From contig JAQFVV010012441.1 of NCBI GenBank assembly GCA_028023455.1, positions 7,961,750 to 8,025,749 of the forward strand: a stretch of 64,000 bases of DNA, read 5' to 3'. The translations under genes were made by a program, and so were the position numbers. The notes beneath the pieces were generated by a model. It saw nothing but the letters and a program-made list of their open reading frames with translations. It made no database searches and was not told the origin of the DNA. Within the stretch, counting starts at the first letter, position 1; the number at the start of each line of letters is the position of its first letter. This document shows positions 47,837-59,545 of this stretch, piece by piece. Source of the DNA: Epiperipatus broadwayi (lineage: Eukaryota > Onychophora > Udeonychophora > Euonychophora > Peripatidae).

Positions 47837-47877
47837 GGCTTAACGTTTTCGAGGATCCATGCCTCATATTCATAGCC
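47837..47877 (-). ncRNA. Penelope-end hammerhead-like motif (copy 1)
   Basis: The minus strand has GGCU...AGCC (stem I), GAGG/CCUC (stem II), GAAA, AACGUU (palindromic stem III) and a UUA cleavage-type triplet. Box 1 reads AUGAAUAUGA rather than CUGAUGA. Identical motifs are at 50292-50332 (minus) and 51755-51795 (plus). Penelope-like elements are known to carry hammerheads near their ends. This is either a decayed or a variant form. Confidence 0.5.
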
Positions 47878-47879
47878 TT

Positions 47880-50084
47880 CATAAAATGTATAATAAAATA
47901 TGTAAATACAAATATTCAAATAAGCTAGTATTACGTAGCGATCCGAAGCAAGTATCCTTTCTATTAATGGCATGGATGTTTCCATTGATGTAAAATGCCT
48001 CCTTTATTTTTCTTTTGTGATTTCTGAGCACAATATTGTGGGATTGGCGGGTGTGAAGTTGTGTCCGGATTGTTTAGCATGCTCCAACAATACAGAGGAC
48101 GTGTTGCTGTTTTTCTGAGCTCTGTTAAATGTGTAAATATGTTGACCCAGTCTAGTATTGATTGTAGCTTTCGTTTCACCATAATATATAGCATGGCATC
48201 CAGCCTGAGGGCAGGCAATAGAGTACACCACATGTGGGGTGAACGATCGATCAATGTGGTCTTTAGAGTTGTTAAGCAATCTATTAGAATTAGGTGGAGT
48301 TCTAACTGCTATGTTAAATTTATCGTTTAATGCTTTCATTAGTTTGTTAGATATTTTAGGAATGTAGGGGATTGTTATTCTAGGTAGATTGGTGCGAGGT
48401 ACATTATTGTTTATTGTATTATTAAATTTTATGATTTTATTTTTAATAGCTTTGAATTTGAACCCTGCTGCTAATAGATCTTTAATATAGTTGTTTATGT
48501 TTTCTTTCCTGTCTGCTTCATATTTACATAAATAAAAGTTTCTAAACAAAAATGCATTAAGGCCAGAAAATTTATGCGATGCAGGTGAGTTAGAGTTAGG
48601 GTGGATACAGCTGCGAATTTCAAATGGTTTAACAATCATTTTGTAATCTATTAAGTGGCGATTTCTCGATAAAGAGAGGTCGAGATATTTAAATTCTTTA
48701 TTATTTTCATATGTGATGGTGAATGAAAGTTTGGTTAAGTTTTGTAAATCACGTAGTATATTTAAAGTATTATCTTTAGAGGTTATGATAAAGATATCGT
48801 CTACATAACGAATATATGTAAAGTCTTGGTTGATATTGTGATATTTTGGAAGGATCGATAGCTCGTATTTATTTAAATATATGCTAGATAAAACACCACT
48901 GATAGGAAGGCCCATGGGCCATCCATCTTGCATTGTGTACCACTTGTTTTCAAAGAGTGTAAATATATGGGAGTCAAGCCATGACAGGAAAGCAATAATG
49001 AATTTAACTCTTTCACTAGGGCAATATACTCACAGTAGCTCTTTGTGTACTATTTGGATGGATGCTTTTCTATTAATTGATCCGTATAGTTCCTTCACAT
49101 CCATTGTAGCCATAATTGAAGTCTGAGAGATTTGAGTATTTTTGATTTTGGAGATGAATTGGAGAGACGAGTTTATCGTGTATGAGCCAAAATTAAGGTA
49201 ATCTATAAGTAATTGATTGATTAATTTGGCTGCTTCAAAATAATGCACACCACCAAAATCCATCATCAATCTAAGCAGTTCTCCTGTTTTATGTAGTTTT
49301 AAATTGGCAAACATTCGGGGGGGGGTCTAGTAGCAGAAGGGTAAATCCTGTAATATTCGGATTTAGTAATCCCTTTATCCTTGAAAGTCCGAAGCACATT
49401 GTTAATAAATTTATCTCGATCTAGTTTAATATTAAAAGAGTTATCATGCACCAACTTTAATATTTTAATTTGGTCGTGCATTTTATTTTTATAGTCTGTG
49501 TTATTTAGCAAAACAAAACGATTGCCTTTGTCTTCTTTGAGACAAGTAATATTGTGTGTTTTGAAATATTGTTTGGTATTTAATATACTTTTATTCCATG
49601 CTTTTCCTTCTTTGTCAACCAAATTGTTATTTAATAGTTTAGATATATCGGTGATGATAGCATCTCTTTGTATATTGTTAATGAGACTCGCTTCGATGTC
49701 TGCTATTAGTTCGAGTTTAGGAGATCTCCAACTTCCTCCTACATATTTCGGTCCGAAGGATAAAATTTTCTTGATTTCATATGGTGGTGTAATTGAAGTT
49801 TTGTTAATGAACATGTCTGTATTAATCCTATGGCAATTTCTGTTTTGCTTGATAGACAAAAAATTTATTTTATTTTCAAATTTTGCTGTATGAAATCTCT
49901 CAATTTTATGCAGTTTATCTTGCATCCACTGGGGGATTACGTAGTTCGCAGTCATTTTATTCCATCTGATTGTTTGCTTTTTGAAAGCATCTCTACATCC
50001 ATATGTTATATGCGCCAAAAGCTGTTTCTGCAATTCATTCTTAATTTTAAAATTATTGTATATTGTTCTATTGATTTTAACCAC
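47880..50084 (-). pseudogene. Penelope-like reverse transcriptase/GIY-YIG, copy 1 (broken)
   Basis: Three segments: 49299-50084 (N-terminal region and LKEDKGNRFVLLNNTDY, an RT block), 49030-49314 (KLHKTG, SIMATMDVKELYGSI with the first catalytic Asp) and 48004-48933 (QDGWPMGLPISGVLSSIYL, YVDD at residues 43-46, then the C-terminal GIY-YIG domain). In the endonuclease, VVYSIACP and IYYGETKATINTRLGQH supply the GIY, YIG and Arg motifs, with LLEHAKQSGH after. CPQAGC may be half of the CCHH motif typical of these proteins. A G-run at 49316-49325 marks the first frameshift, a second lies near 49.0 kb, and a 7-bp deletion near 48.03 kb alters the C-terminus. Confidence 0.9.
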
Positions 50085-50257
50085 ACATCAATTGGGTATC
50101 TATATTATAATCCTTGCATTTAGAAAAGAACGAAAGTCTTTGCTCATATTTAATCATCGAAATTCCGCAATGTAAGATCTGTTTTTCTTGACCTCTATTC
50201 ATTATGTAATAAATATAGCTTTACTTCTCACTATTATGTAAAATATATAATTGTTAA

Positions 50258-50660
50258 TTAGAGAAGATATAAATTAGTATTAAAGTTTATCGGCTTAACG
50301 TTTTCGAGGATCCATGCCTCATATTCATAGCCTTTATAAAATGTATAATAAAATATATGCAAATACAAATATTCAAATAAGCTAGTATTACGTAGCCCAT
50401 TTCTTCGAGATCTCGAAGCAAGTATCTTTTCTATTAATGGCATGGATGTTTCCATTGATGTAAAATGCCTCCTTTATTTTTCTTTTGTGATCATTTGATT
50501 CTGAGCACAATATTATGGGATTGGCAGGTGTGAAGTTGTGTCCAGATTGTTTAGCATGTTCCAAAAATACAGAGGATGTGTTGCTGTTTTTCTGAGCTCT
50601 GTTAAATGTGTAAATATGTTGAACCAGTCTAGTATTGATTGTAGCTTTCGCTTCACCATA
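50258..50660. repeat. Left partner of the Penelope inverted repeat
   Basis: This interval is the reverse complement of 51438-51829 with few differences, so copy 2 is bounded by inverted repeats of about 390 bp. The same end sequence appears a third time at 47.80-48.2 kb. Confidence 0.85.
50292..50332 (-). ncRNA. Penelope-end hammerhead-like motif (copy 2)
   Basis: Same sequence and pairing as at 47837-47877. It lies at the tandem junction, where processing of a tandem transcript would occur. Confidence 0.5.
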
Positions 50661-51437
50661 ATATATAGCATGGCATTTAGCCTGAGGGCAGGCAATAGAG
50701 TACACCACGTGTGGGGTGAACGATCGATCAATGTGGTCTTTAGAGTTGTTAAACAATCTATTAGAATTAGGTGGAGTTCTAACTGCTATGTTAAATTTAT
50801 CGTTTAATGCTTTCATTAGTTTGTTAGATATTTTAGGAATGTAGGGGATTGTTATTCTAGGTAGATTGGTGCGAGGTACATTATTGTTTATTGTATTATT
50901 AAATTTTATGATATTATTTTTAATAGCTTTGAATTTGAACCCTGCTGCTAATAGATCTTTAATATAATTGTTTATGTTTTCTTTCCTGTCTGCTTTATAT
51001 TTACATAAATAAAAGTTTCTAAACAAAAATGCATTAAGGCCAGCAAATTTATGTGATGCAGGTGAGTTAGAGTTAGGGTGGATATAGCTGCGAATTTCAA
51101 ATGGTTTAACAATCATTTTGTAATCTATTAAGTGGCGTTTTCTCGATAAAGAGAGGTCGAGATATTTAAGTTCTTTATTATTTTCATATGTGATGGTGAA
51201 TGAAAGTTTGGTTAAGTTTTGTAAATCACGTAGTATATTTAAAGTATTATCTTTAGAGGTTATGATAAAGATATCGTCTACATAACGAATATATGTAAAG
51301 TCTTGGTTGATATTGTGATATTTTGGAAGGATCGATAGCTCGTATTTATTTAAATATATGCTAGATAAAACACCACTGATAGGAAGGCCCATGGGCCATC
51401 CATCTTGCATTGTGTACCACTTGTTTTCAAAGAGTGT
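50388..51437 (-). pseudogene. Penelope-like RT/GIY-YIG, copy 2 (5'-truncated, C-terminus intact)
   Basis: Open from TLFENKWYTMQDGWPMG through YVDD and the whole GIY-YIG domain to the end FEISKKWAT at 50388. It keeps the region that copy 1 has lost near its C-terminus. Compared with copy 1 it has a few substitutions (YYGEAKATINTRLVQH). The N-terminal two-thirds, including the first catalytic Asp, is missing. The open frame continues to 51551, but its first 39 or so codons are antisense of the inverted fragment and are not original protein. Confidence 0.9.
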
Positions 51438-51701
51438 AACGAAGCTACAATCAATACTAGACTGGGTCAACATATTTACACATTTAACAGAGCTCAGAAA
51501 AACAGCAACACGTCCTCTGTATTCTTGGAGCATGCTAAACAATCCGGACACAACTTCACACCTGCCAATCCCACAATATTGTGCTCAGAATCAAATGATC
51601 ACAAAAGAAAAATAAAGGAGGCATTTTACATCAATGGAAACATCCATGCCATTAATAGAAAGGATACTTGCTTCGAGATCTCGAAGAAATGGGCTAAGTA
51701 A
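51438..51701 (+). pseudogene. Inverted GIY-YIG fragment of the Penelope-like element
   Basis: On the plus strand EATINTRLGQHIYTFNRAQK continues to FEISKKWAK, the last roughly 90 residues of the same protein. It is the mirror of about 50388-50660. The junction at 51437/51438 fuses two opposite-strand segments with no spacer, as expected from template switching during reverse transcription. Confidence 0.9.
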
Positions 51702-51754
51702 TACTAGCTTATTTGAATATTTGTATTTGCATATTTTATTATACATTTTATGAA

Positions 51755-51795
51755 GGCTATGAATATGAGGCATGGATCCTCGAAAACGTTAAGCC
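51755..51795 (+). ncRNA. Penelope-end hammerhead-like motif (inverted copy)
   Basis: Plus-strand counterpart of the motifs at 47.84 and 50.29 kb, unchanged in the core, including GAAA and AACGTT. Confidence 0.5.
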
Positions 51796-51842
51796 GATAA
51801 ACTTTAATACTAATTAATATCTTCTCTAATTAATTGGTTTAA

Positions 51843-53800
51843 TTATTTTAATATTTTAAAATTATTATTATAGTTTAATAAAAGTCCTCTAAGAAGAAAA
51901 TACTATAAGAAAGATGCAGGGAGTGCAGTGCATTTGTATAAATATGTTTGCAATTCTAATATGTGGTGATCAGTTGTGCTAAGCTTTATGCTAAGATAAA
52001 ATATGCTAAATCCAAGTAAATAGTGAATCTCTTATGTTTTATTGATCCCTTAAATCAACCTCATATTTTGTATAATAGAAGGTACTTAGAATAAAGAGGT
52101 TTGGCCGAAGAGTCAAAGAAATATATGTAGTGTATTGAACTATCCTTGTGGCATTGCTAATCACAAATATTATTGCTTAGTTAAGGTCAGATCCTAACTA
52201 AATAGTGTTAAAGTTTTAACCCTAATATAAACTTAAAAGGTATATTATGACATGCAACCAGCATCTTTGATGGCCAGGTTTCAGTAAAGTTAAATATTTT
52301 AAAAATATGAGTTGGGTAAATGCTTTACTCATTTATGAGAGGATTAATCATAATAAGTTTGATATTTATAAAAAGAGATTGTTATTATTACAATTGTTAT
52401 CTTTAGTGTACTTAGGGATGCAGTAAAACATTCTTGCATTTTGTCTGTAATTAATGCTTAGGTTGAATAAACACTATTACAACCTTCTCCAATGGAGTGT
52501 TTTGTTATCACATCACGTTTTTGATAAAACATGAATATTTATGACTCCTTTGAGATAATAAATAACCCAAGTCGAAAGTATTTACTAAGCATAACAGTGC
52601 AATATGATTTACACTCTCTTCAGAAAACTTGTTGTTATTTTTGTCTAAATAGTTTTATAATTAATTGTTATATATATTTTTATTATATGGTTGTTGTGTC
52701 ATTAATTGAAAATCATCATCATCCATCTACATGTCTCATAAATAAATATAGTCATAATTACACTTTATTTTTAAGAAGTAATATAACAATTTTTTTTATT
52801 CAATTTACTTGCACCACTTCCATTTTAATATATAATTTGTTGAGATATAAATAGATACAATAAAATTCCTTTGCTATTTAATCATATCAAGAATAGATCA
52901 TTTTAAAATCGTTGAGAAATAATAATTTTTCAGAATAGTAATTCTTATATTTCATAAAGAATCCTGAGACAATTGTTTAATCTAAACAACATTCAACCTG
53001 AGAGTTAAGAATTAACTTGCTAGCTTTATTAAATATAACACACATGAAGTTCTATTAGAAAAGTTATTCATCTGTTATATACATATTTACATACTTGGTG
53101 TGCTTATGAGAATACCCTAAAATAGTATTATTAAAGTTATGAGGATATCCTGAGATTTTTCTGATTCTAGTATATTTAGAGTTATACATAGCTAATCAAA
53201 TGGACAGTATTTGTTTATTATTAATAATATTTGTTTATTATTAATAATATTTGGTAGAGTAAATAATAACTGTTTACAGAAAATGTTCTCCCCCTTATAT
53301 ATAATTAAACCTTGGTGTGTGGGTCTAGTTCTAGTTGAACCCCTCGCTCAGTCTCGTTTCTCATCTCGTGTGTTGTTTGAATGATTATAATATATAAAAC
53401 ATTTGTTTTTATGCACTATAAAATTAATTGTTCTCACATTGTTAACCCTGGACCCAAAAATCAATCAAGTTGAAGAGGGGGGGGGTTAAAGAATTTAAGT
53501 GAAATGAATTAAGCCGTAATACCCATTTTTCTGATCCATTCTAAAATATTTTTTATTGAGAATGCGTAGTTGTAAATATAAGGGGCTAGAGAGAGTTAAT
53601 TTGTTTTATTGTTCTTTTTTTAATTGATATTAATAAATTAATTATTATTTTTTTAAAAAGGCCTCATTTCTCATCAATCAGATAGATACTTGATATTAAA
53701 TTTAAGATTTAAAATAAGTTGTGATATAGCTGTTCTGATAAGGCTAATTAAAACATTTATTAGCTTAACATATATGTGAGATAGATGATGATCAAAAAAT
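51843..53800. other. AT-rich intergenic DNA, nothing recognised
   Basis: A 107-codon frame (52531-52854) is compositionally AT-driven and matches no family I know. Short direct repeats of TATTTGTTTATTATTAATAA occur near 53,210-53,250. Confidence 0.4.
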
Positions 53801-53804
53801 ATGA

Positions 53805-53868
53805 TTGGGATTTGCCTTGAGACCAGTGTTTCGGTCAGCTTCAGCCTGAATATCATCAATGGCTATGA
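53805..53868 (-). ncRNA. Hammerhead-like motif, isolated
   Basis: The minus strand reads UUGAUGA (one change from CUGAUGA), a hairpin UCAG/CUGA with loop GCUGAAG, CC-GAAA and CACUGGUC, ending in a GUC triplet. Stem I is weak. The context suggests an orphan Penelope-type terminus, but no element body was identified. Confidence 0.4.
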
Positions 53869-54289
53869 TTGAATAGGGTTAAATTTTAAGGTTATAGTTA
53901 CTCCACCTTATACAGGGTCATTTGCTGGACATCAAATGGATAAATAATTATTCTATAGAATCATGAAAGTAGAATATAATCTCTTGTGAATGTAATTCCA
54001 TTACAATAAGTATATATCATAATATTTTGTCTTAACTAGGGGTTCATAATGATAGTCAGGTTCCTATGTGAGACAGTAGTTTCATATACAGGTGGGCTTC
54101 AGGAAGATTATCATTGTTAAAAATTCCATTCCTCATACATATCATAAACAATTTATTGCACATTGGAATAAAACACAGTGATCTTTATATCCAATTTCTG
54201 TTTTATCAAAGAACTTCCTAGCAATCTTATAAAATCATTGAATGATATCAGAAAAAAAAAGTTGGAGAGAGACCTTCAAAAAACAAAAT

Positions 54290-56060
54290 TTTACAAGACC
54301 TAGTCATAAAGCATGAGAACTTTTATCAAAGCTTGGTGGATAGTTGTAAAAGTATCTCTACAAAGGTTACTACAGCAACTGCTAAGCAGGTTGTCAATTT
54401 TATATATCTTACTTTTAAATCCAAGATCGTCAGAATGAGAAAAAGCAGAATTGTAATCATATCTTTCATAATGTTTCTATGATTTCAATCTGATAAAATT
54501 TATCAATAATGGTGAACTTGTTCTTCATTGTCTTAAATCAGGAAAAAACAAGGAGCAAATAGCATACTTCAAAATTTTCCAAAAAAAAATTAGGTCCTAA
54601 AGCCAAAGCATGGTTGGCAAAATTATTCAGTAACATTATTCATATAGAAAATATTCTAAAACTTAGCATATAAACAAAACTATATCAGTCTTAAAACCAA
54701 ACAAAGCAAGTCATTCTCAAAAAAATAATAATTGTCTAATATTATAATGTGTTCATTATTATATTTTTGAAATAATCATATTAACAAGATTTTTACCAAA
54801 AATTGAGTATCAACTTAGAGCAGATTGATTTTAGACCAGGAAAAAGAGAAACTATAGAGAATAGGCTTATTTTTAACAAATCACATTAAAAAGGCATCAA
54901 AATGAATTAAACATGAGTGCTACCTTTATTAATCTAATATCAACTTATAATTATGTTGGAAAAAATAGTCTACTTCCACAAGTTTCTAAAATACTTAAAT
55001 GTAGGAAAACCATGCTCTCCAATATAAAAAATTCAAATAATATTAAATGATCAGCATAGAAGGCACCATGTTTTACTGAACAGATTGCCACAAGGGTTCG
55101 TTTATTTAATATATTCATCAGTGATCTTCCAGATATCGAAGGCAGTAAATTCATTTATGCTGACAATATTACTTTCATTTCTCAAGAGATCTTTTCCTGA
55201 ATTAGAAAAGTGCCCCAATAACGAAATGAAAAAATTGGAAATATTTTTAAAGAATGGGGTTTTACTCCTAATCCAGTGAAGACATGTATATTTAATTTTC
55301 CATCTAAATCATAGGGAATTATCTCGTAATTTGAATATAACTTTTTGCAATAGCCTAATTTTAATTCTACACTATGTTATTCAGAAATGACCTTGATTAC
55401 AATCACTTATCTATGGTTAGATAAAAATTAATTTCTAGGAATAATCTTCTTGGAATACTGGCCAGCAATGCTTGAGTTGTGATGCAAGAGCTTCCTTAAC
55501 ATTCACATTTTTCACTCATGAATATTCTGCATTTCTGAGAAAAAATTATCATACTAAACTTCTGGATACTCAAATATTACCATGAGAACTATTATTGGTA
55601 CATTTCAGTCTACTCCTCTGCAGTGGTTTCTTCTTCTTTAATATAATCCTCCACCAGATATCAGAAGAGAAATTACCTAATAAAAAAAAGTATTGAAAAA
55701 GTGTTAAGCAAGACCCGGAATTCAAGATATGGTTTCACTACCTATTAACTTGACTCAAATCATGGTCCCCATTATGGCATATATGAGATTCCAAATAAAT
55801 TTCTTTTTCCAGATCCCACAATAAAACCAACTAGAGATGATTTTCCTAGACACATCTAGAGTCTCATCAACAGATTCAGTATACTCCATAGTCATTGTAC
55901 TCATTTGCTTCATAAATGGAATTATCAGCTTCTAATCATTGCAAATGTAAACAAATGCAAACTATGGCCCAAAGAGGTATTGACTGTCAGAATTATGGAG
56001 TGGCTGAAATGAATGACTTAATAAAGCCATTAGTGAATCTATTTCCTGATTGGAATATCT
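54290..56060 (+). pseudogene. Decayed Jockey/CR1-like reverse transcriptase
   Basis: Readable RT blocks in order, in changing frames: ISVLKPNKASH (about 54,690), RFLPKIEYQLRAD then TRKKRN (about 54,790-54,850), RLFNIFISDLPDIEGSKFIYADNITFIS (55,098-55,180, to be read as the LFNiyisDlP and YADD blocks, with the second Asp of YADD changed to Asn) and a C-terminal MQTMAQRGIDCQNYGVAEM (about 55,955-56,010), the cysteine/histidine-rich tail common in these ORF2 proteins. Many stops. No endonuclease was recognised upstream, so it is probably 5'-truncated. Confidence 0.75.
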
Positions 56061-56959
56061 ACACATTTTTTTTGTGATATCTTTTTAATAGTTCAGTTGT
56101 CTAAATCATTATACTAATATATATATATATAATAGTTCTCACATTTCCAATTGCATCTCTCATCCTATCTTTTCTAAAATTTAACTGCTATTCATACAAA
56201 AAAAGCTTTTATTCTATTAATTATACATTTATTTAACATGCTCACCAGCACATTGACTGCATAGAAGATTAATCTAATTACAGCTCTAAATTTCCCACAT
56301 TTCAAAGATTTATTTTTCTAATGAATCATAGTGTTGAAAGAAAATATAAGGATATATATATATATCAGGTCTTAATCATCTATCTTTTTCCTCCTTCTCA
56401 AATTAACAAATTAGACGTTTAAAAAAGTAATTCAACAATTCATTTTTCTATCCACAATTTAAATCTCCTACTAACGATGTAAATTTAAGACGATATAATA
56501 AATCGTGTTGAGGTAGAAAACAATGACAATTACCACCACCGATGATGATGAAGTGTCATCATTTGTTCACAGTAACACTTATTTTGCCACAACATGTCTC
56601 TAGACAGAGAATTAAAAAAATACAACATACATAAAGTGCGAAAACTTAACTATAAAATAATAGCAATAATTATTAATTTTAACATTTATATTAAAAATTT
56701 AAAGACCTCATTTCAAAATAACAACTTCTCAAAATCTAAATAAAATACTGTCATACTGAAGATTTACTATGTATGAATGTGTATTGATCTACAATTTCCT
56801 TAGAAACTAGAATTAATTTTCAGAATATTTAAGAATTTTTGCCCATTGGCATTTTCTATCTTTTTGCATATCGTGTTCACTATTATATTTTTATTATTTA
56901 TAAAAAAACTAGATGATTTTAGTCATTGTTATATATATATATATATAGAGAGAGAGATA

Positions 56960-57262
56960 GTTTTAGAGGGATTTGAACTCAGGATTTTTCAGTCAATTCA
57001 TTTCACACTTTATCTCAAACGATTGATATACATAAAATGGACGGTTGAATAGTTGGAAGGTGAGAAGACTGAAGTCTGTCCATTAAAGTTTGAGGAATTG
57101 CTATCTTAATATAAACCGAGCACTGATTGGGTTCTATACGAAATACGTATATTGGGGATTATATATCTTTTTAGCATGTGTTTGGCCATGTGTATCGGTT
57201 GTCTGAGATAGAATGGAGGATGAATAGACTGAAAAATTCTGAGTTCAAATCCTTCTATTTAC
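56960..57262. repeat. Hammerhead-SINE family in inverted-dimer form
   Basis: The outer inverted pair GATTTGAACTCAGGATTTTTCAGT / ACTGAAAAATTCTGAGTTCAAATC (about 56970 and 57228) carries the B-box-like end of the family at both sides. The right half (57080-57262, plus) is colinear with the minus strand of 42.42-42.66 kb. It appears to have lost a segment inside, leaving CACTGATTGGG and an intact GAAATACGTATATTGG (57130-57145). This is a head-to-head arrangement like that of the other palindromic elements in the window. Confidence 0.6.
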
Positions 57263-57946
57263 ATATATAAGAAACATTCAGTATAAGCAAAATTACATAT
57301 TGCCTTAGAATTATATACAGTTTTTATAATTACAATTTATTATAAAACTTGTATTAGATAATTGGAAAAATTTGGAATATTTAAAAAATCTAAAACTCTT
57401 TTAAATTATTTTTTTTCACTTCAAAGAGCTAAAAGAAAATAATAAAAGGAAAATAATGAAAAGCAACAAAAAGAAAAAAAAAGAGTTCAAATTAAAAGTT
57501 TTATAGAAAGAGCGAAGCAGAAAGAAGCCTGGAGCTATCATCTGCCACTCTAATTAAGTTTTAGTCTTCTATTGTAAAGTAATGAAATTTTTATTGAGTT
57601 TAATAGAATTATATATATATATTCTAATATAAAAGTATATTGATTTCTCTCTTCTGGTTGTATTTTAACTGCATTTTATTCATTAATATACATATGAATA
57701 TTTATTTACGATTCGTCATATATTTAGCACAAATGGAGTCTGTCAATCATCTTCCAGGAAGATGGTTCGTTAGATCAGCAGAAATATTTACTTAATGCTA
57801 GTATTAACCATAGGCAAATACACAGACAAATATTTTTTCACAATTTTTACATGCAAAAAAATATTTGCTTTAATGTACGTTGTGCGCACACATATATATA
57901 TATAAATTAAAAAATGCATAAAGCTAGATGACACCCATATAGTAAT

Positions 57947-57981
57947 AGAATACAACCAACTGGTACAGTTGGTTGTATTCT
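57947..57981. repeat. Perfect 16-bp-arm palindrome
   Basis: AGAATACAACCAACTG, 3-nt loop, CAGTTGGTTGTATTCT, followed by (CA)n and (TA)n. It could be a solo end of an inverted element or a hairpin RNA stem. It is not followed by a T-run. Confidence 0.8.
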
Positions 57982-58073
57982 GTTACACACACACACACAC
58001 ACATATATATATTTGTTAATTAAGATTTAAGATGTAATAACTAGAACATATATATATTGCTAGAAAATATAAT

Positions 58074-58275
58074 AGATGGACAGTTGCAATTTTAAACTGG
58101 ATTCCAAGAGACTGTAAGAGACCTAGAAAGAGACTATGTGTGAAATGAATAGATGAAATAAGAAAGTATGCTGGGGTGATGCGGAGAAGGCTAGAGATTG
58201 GGGAAAGTGAATTGAACTTGGAGAAACCTTCATCCTGCAGTGGATTGATAATGGTTGAAAATGATGATGAACTAG
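58074..58275 (+). pseudogene. RTE-like retrotransposon C-terminus
   Basis: Reading from AGATGGACA gives RWTVAILNWIPRDCKRPRKR, one stop, then IDEIRKYAGV and a tail ending EKPSSCSG. This fits the 'W...R..KRp.GRp..RW.Ddi....G..W...A.dR..W...' end of RTE-type and related ORF2 proteins. It ends in a GAT-rich stretch (GATGATGATG-like), as RTE 3' ends often do. It is a 3' fragment only. Confidence 0.65.
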
Positions 58276-58639
58276 AACATCTGTCTGTTAGAATCATGGA
58301 GGAATTATGATTGTTTTTAAGCAACTGAAGAGTAGGATTTCCCCCTCCAAGTAAGAAACTTCAATCAGCACTGTTGGTCACCTAACAAATTACTCATTGA
58401 ATATATATCTATTATCAGATGAATTATTTATTCACTTGTCATGTGTGAAGAAATAATTGAAAAGATGAAATAGGATATGTAAGCAGTAGTCTAACTTTTG
58501 CTTAAATAATTTTCAATTAAGAAAATAAAAAACTGAAATAACGTGACATAAGAAATGAGATTTTTGTGAGGCACAACCAATTTTTTTTTTTTTTTACCAA
58601 ATCAAAACAAAAAAAGTCCATTAGATTTGATTTTCTTAA

Positions 58640-58810
58640 CTATTTTGCACCCAATATGCTTGTCAAATCTTTGAATAGAACCTAGCAAGTTTTACATTAA
58701 ATATTTCTCCATGTTTGATTTTTTTTTTTGCATATAAATCTTTTGTTTATTATATATTACATAAATTTCTATTCTAAAATATACATACTTAAGCTATTTA
58801 ATAATTTCAA
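58640..58810 (-). repeat. Dispersed repeat, copy 2 (inverted match to 4.5-4.7 kb)
   Basis: The minus strand shows GCTTAAGTATGTATATTTTA, the A-run next to ATCAAACATGGAGA and CTTGCTAGGTTCTATTCAAA in the same order as at 4.55-4.70 kb. Confidence 0.55.
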
Positions 58811-59151
58811 TTTTAAAAGTTAATGTTCGAATATTAAAAATATGAAAATAAATATCTAAATGAAGTTCTTAAAAGTAATAATGGAGCATGCAGTCGTTAG
58901 TTGTAATTTATCTATTCAAAAAGTTAGAACAATAAAATATTTGATTTTTGAAATTTATGTTATTAAAAAAGCATATATTTAGAATTAATTATGTCTAAGA
59001 AAGAAAAAAAATCTAAAAGTTAATAAATTATTGTTATTAAAATTTTAAAGAGTATTCTATTTACTGTTTTAACCATTCCAAATTGCAGCATCACATCTCT
59101 TACATTTCAACATTTCTGACATTTTTGTTTGTCTCACACATCAATGTAAAA

Positions 59152-59545
59152 ATATATGATAAAATATATTATTTCAGAAAATAATAAATTTGACTTCATT
59201 TGATAGATATTTTTGTCTACTACTGAAATAAATTTTAAATGTTTACATTTTGTTTCTGTAAATATTAAAAAAATGAGGATGTAACCAAAACAAAGACTTT
59301 ACACGTCATCGTTTCTAGAAAGATTATTTTCAGTTTATAAATATATGATAAAATGATTATTACTTACCAGAAAATAACAAATTTGACTTCCTTTGATAGA
59401 TATTTTTGTTTACTACTGAAATAAACTTTAAATGTTCACATTTTGTTTTTATAAATATTAAAAAAATGAGACCACAATCAAAACAAAGACGTTACACCCT
59501 GTTACACATCATCATTTCTAGAAAGATTATTTTCAGTTTATAAAA
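59152..59545. repeat. Tandem duplication of a roughly 190-bp unit
   Basis: Unit A (59152-59340) and unit B (59341-59545) share ATATATGATAAAAT, TTTGATAGATATTTTTGT, TACTACTGAAATAAA, AATATTAAAAAAATGAG and TTTCTAGAAAGATTATTTTC. Unit B has a small extra CCCTGTTACAC-like insertion. About 88-90% alike by eye. Non-coding. Confidence 0.85.

Larger units (their letters stand above)
47759..51829 (-). mobile_element. Composite Penelope-like element (tandem copies plus inverted end)
   Basis: The direct repeat TTAATTGGTTTAA flanks the whole block (47746-47758 and 51830-51842), so it looks like one insertion. Inside, on the minus strand, a long copy (47759 to about 50210) is directly preceded by a second, 5'-truncated copy (about 50211-51437); both share the end AATATAGCTTT..CTTCTCACTAT. 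At 51438 the sequence switches to the opposite strand and repeats the last roughly 390 bp of the element. Tandem copies with an inverted terminal fragment are the known hallmark of Penelope-like elements. Copies are nearly identical, implying recent activity. Confidence 0.9.

Noticed and set aside
49498-50175. Plus-strand frames of 60-130 codons inside the Penelope region
   Set aside because: They are antisense shadows of the minus-strand reverse transcriptase.
50538-50807. Plus-strand frame with a near-identical sister at 48061-48330
   Set aside because: Conservation between the two is explained by the duplicated minus-strand GIY-YIG gene; the frame is antisense to it.
58016-58324. A 102-codon minus-strand gene
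   Set aside because: The plus strand of the same interval encodes a recognisable RTE-like C-terminus, so the minus frame is its shadow.
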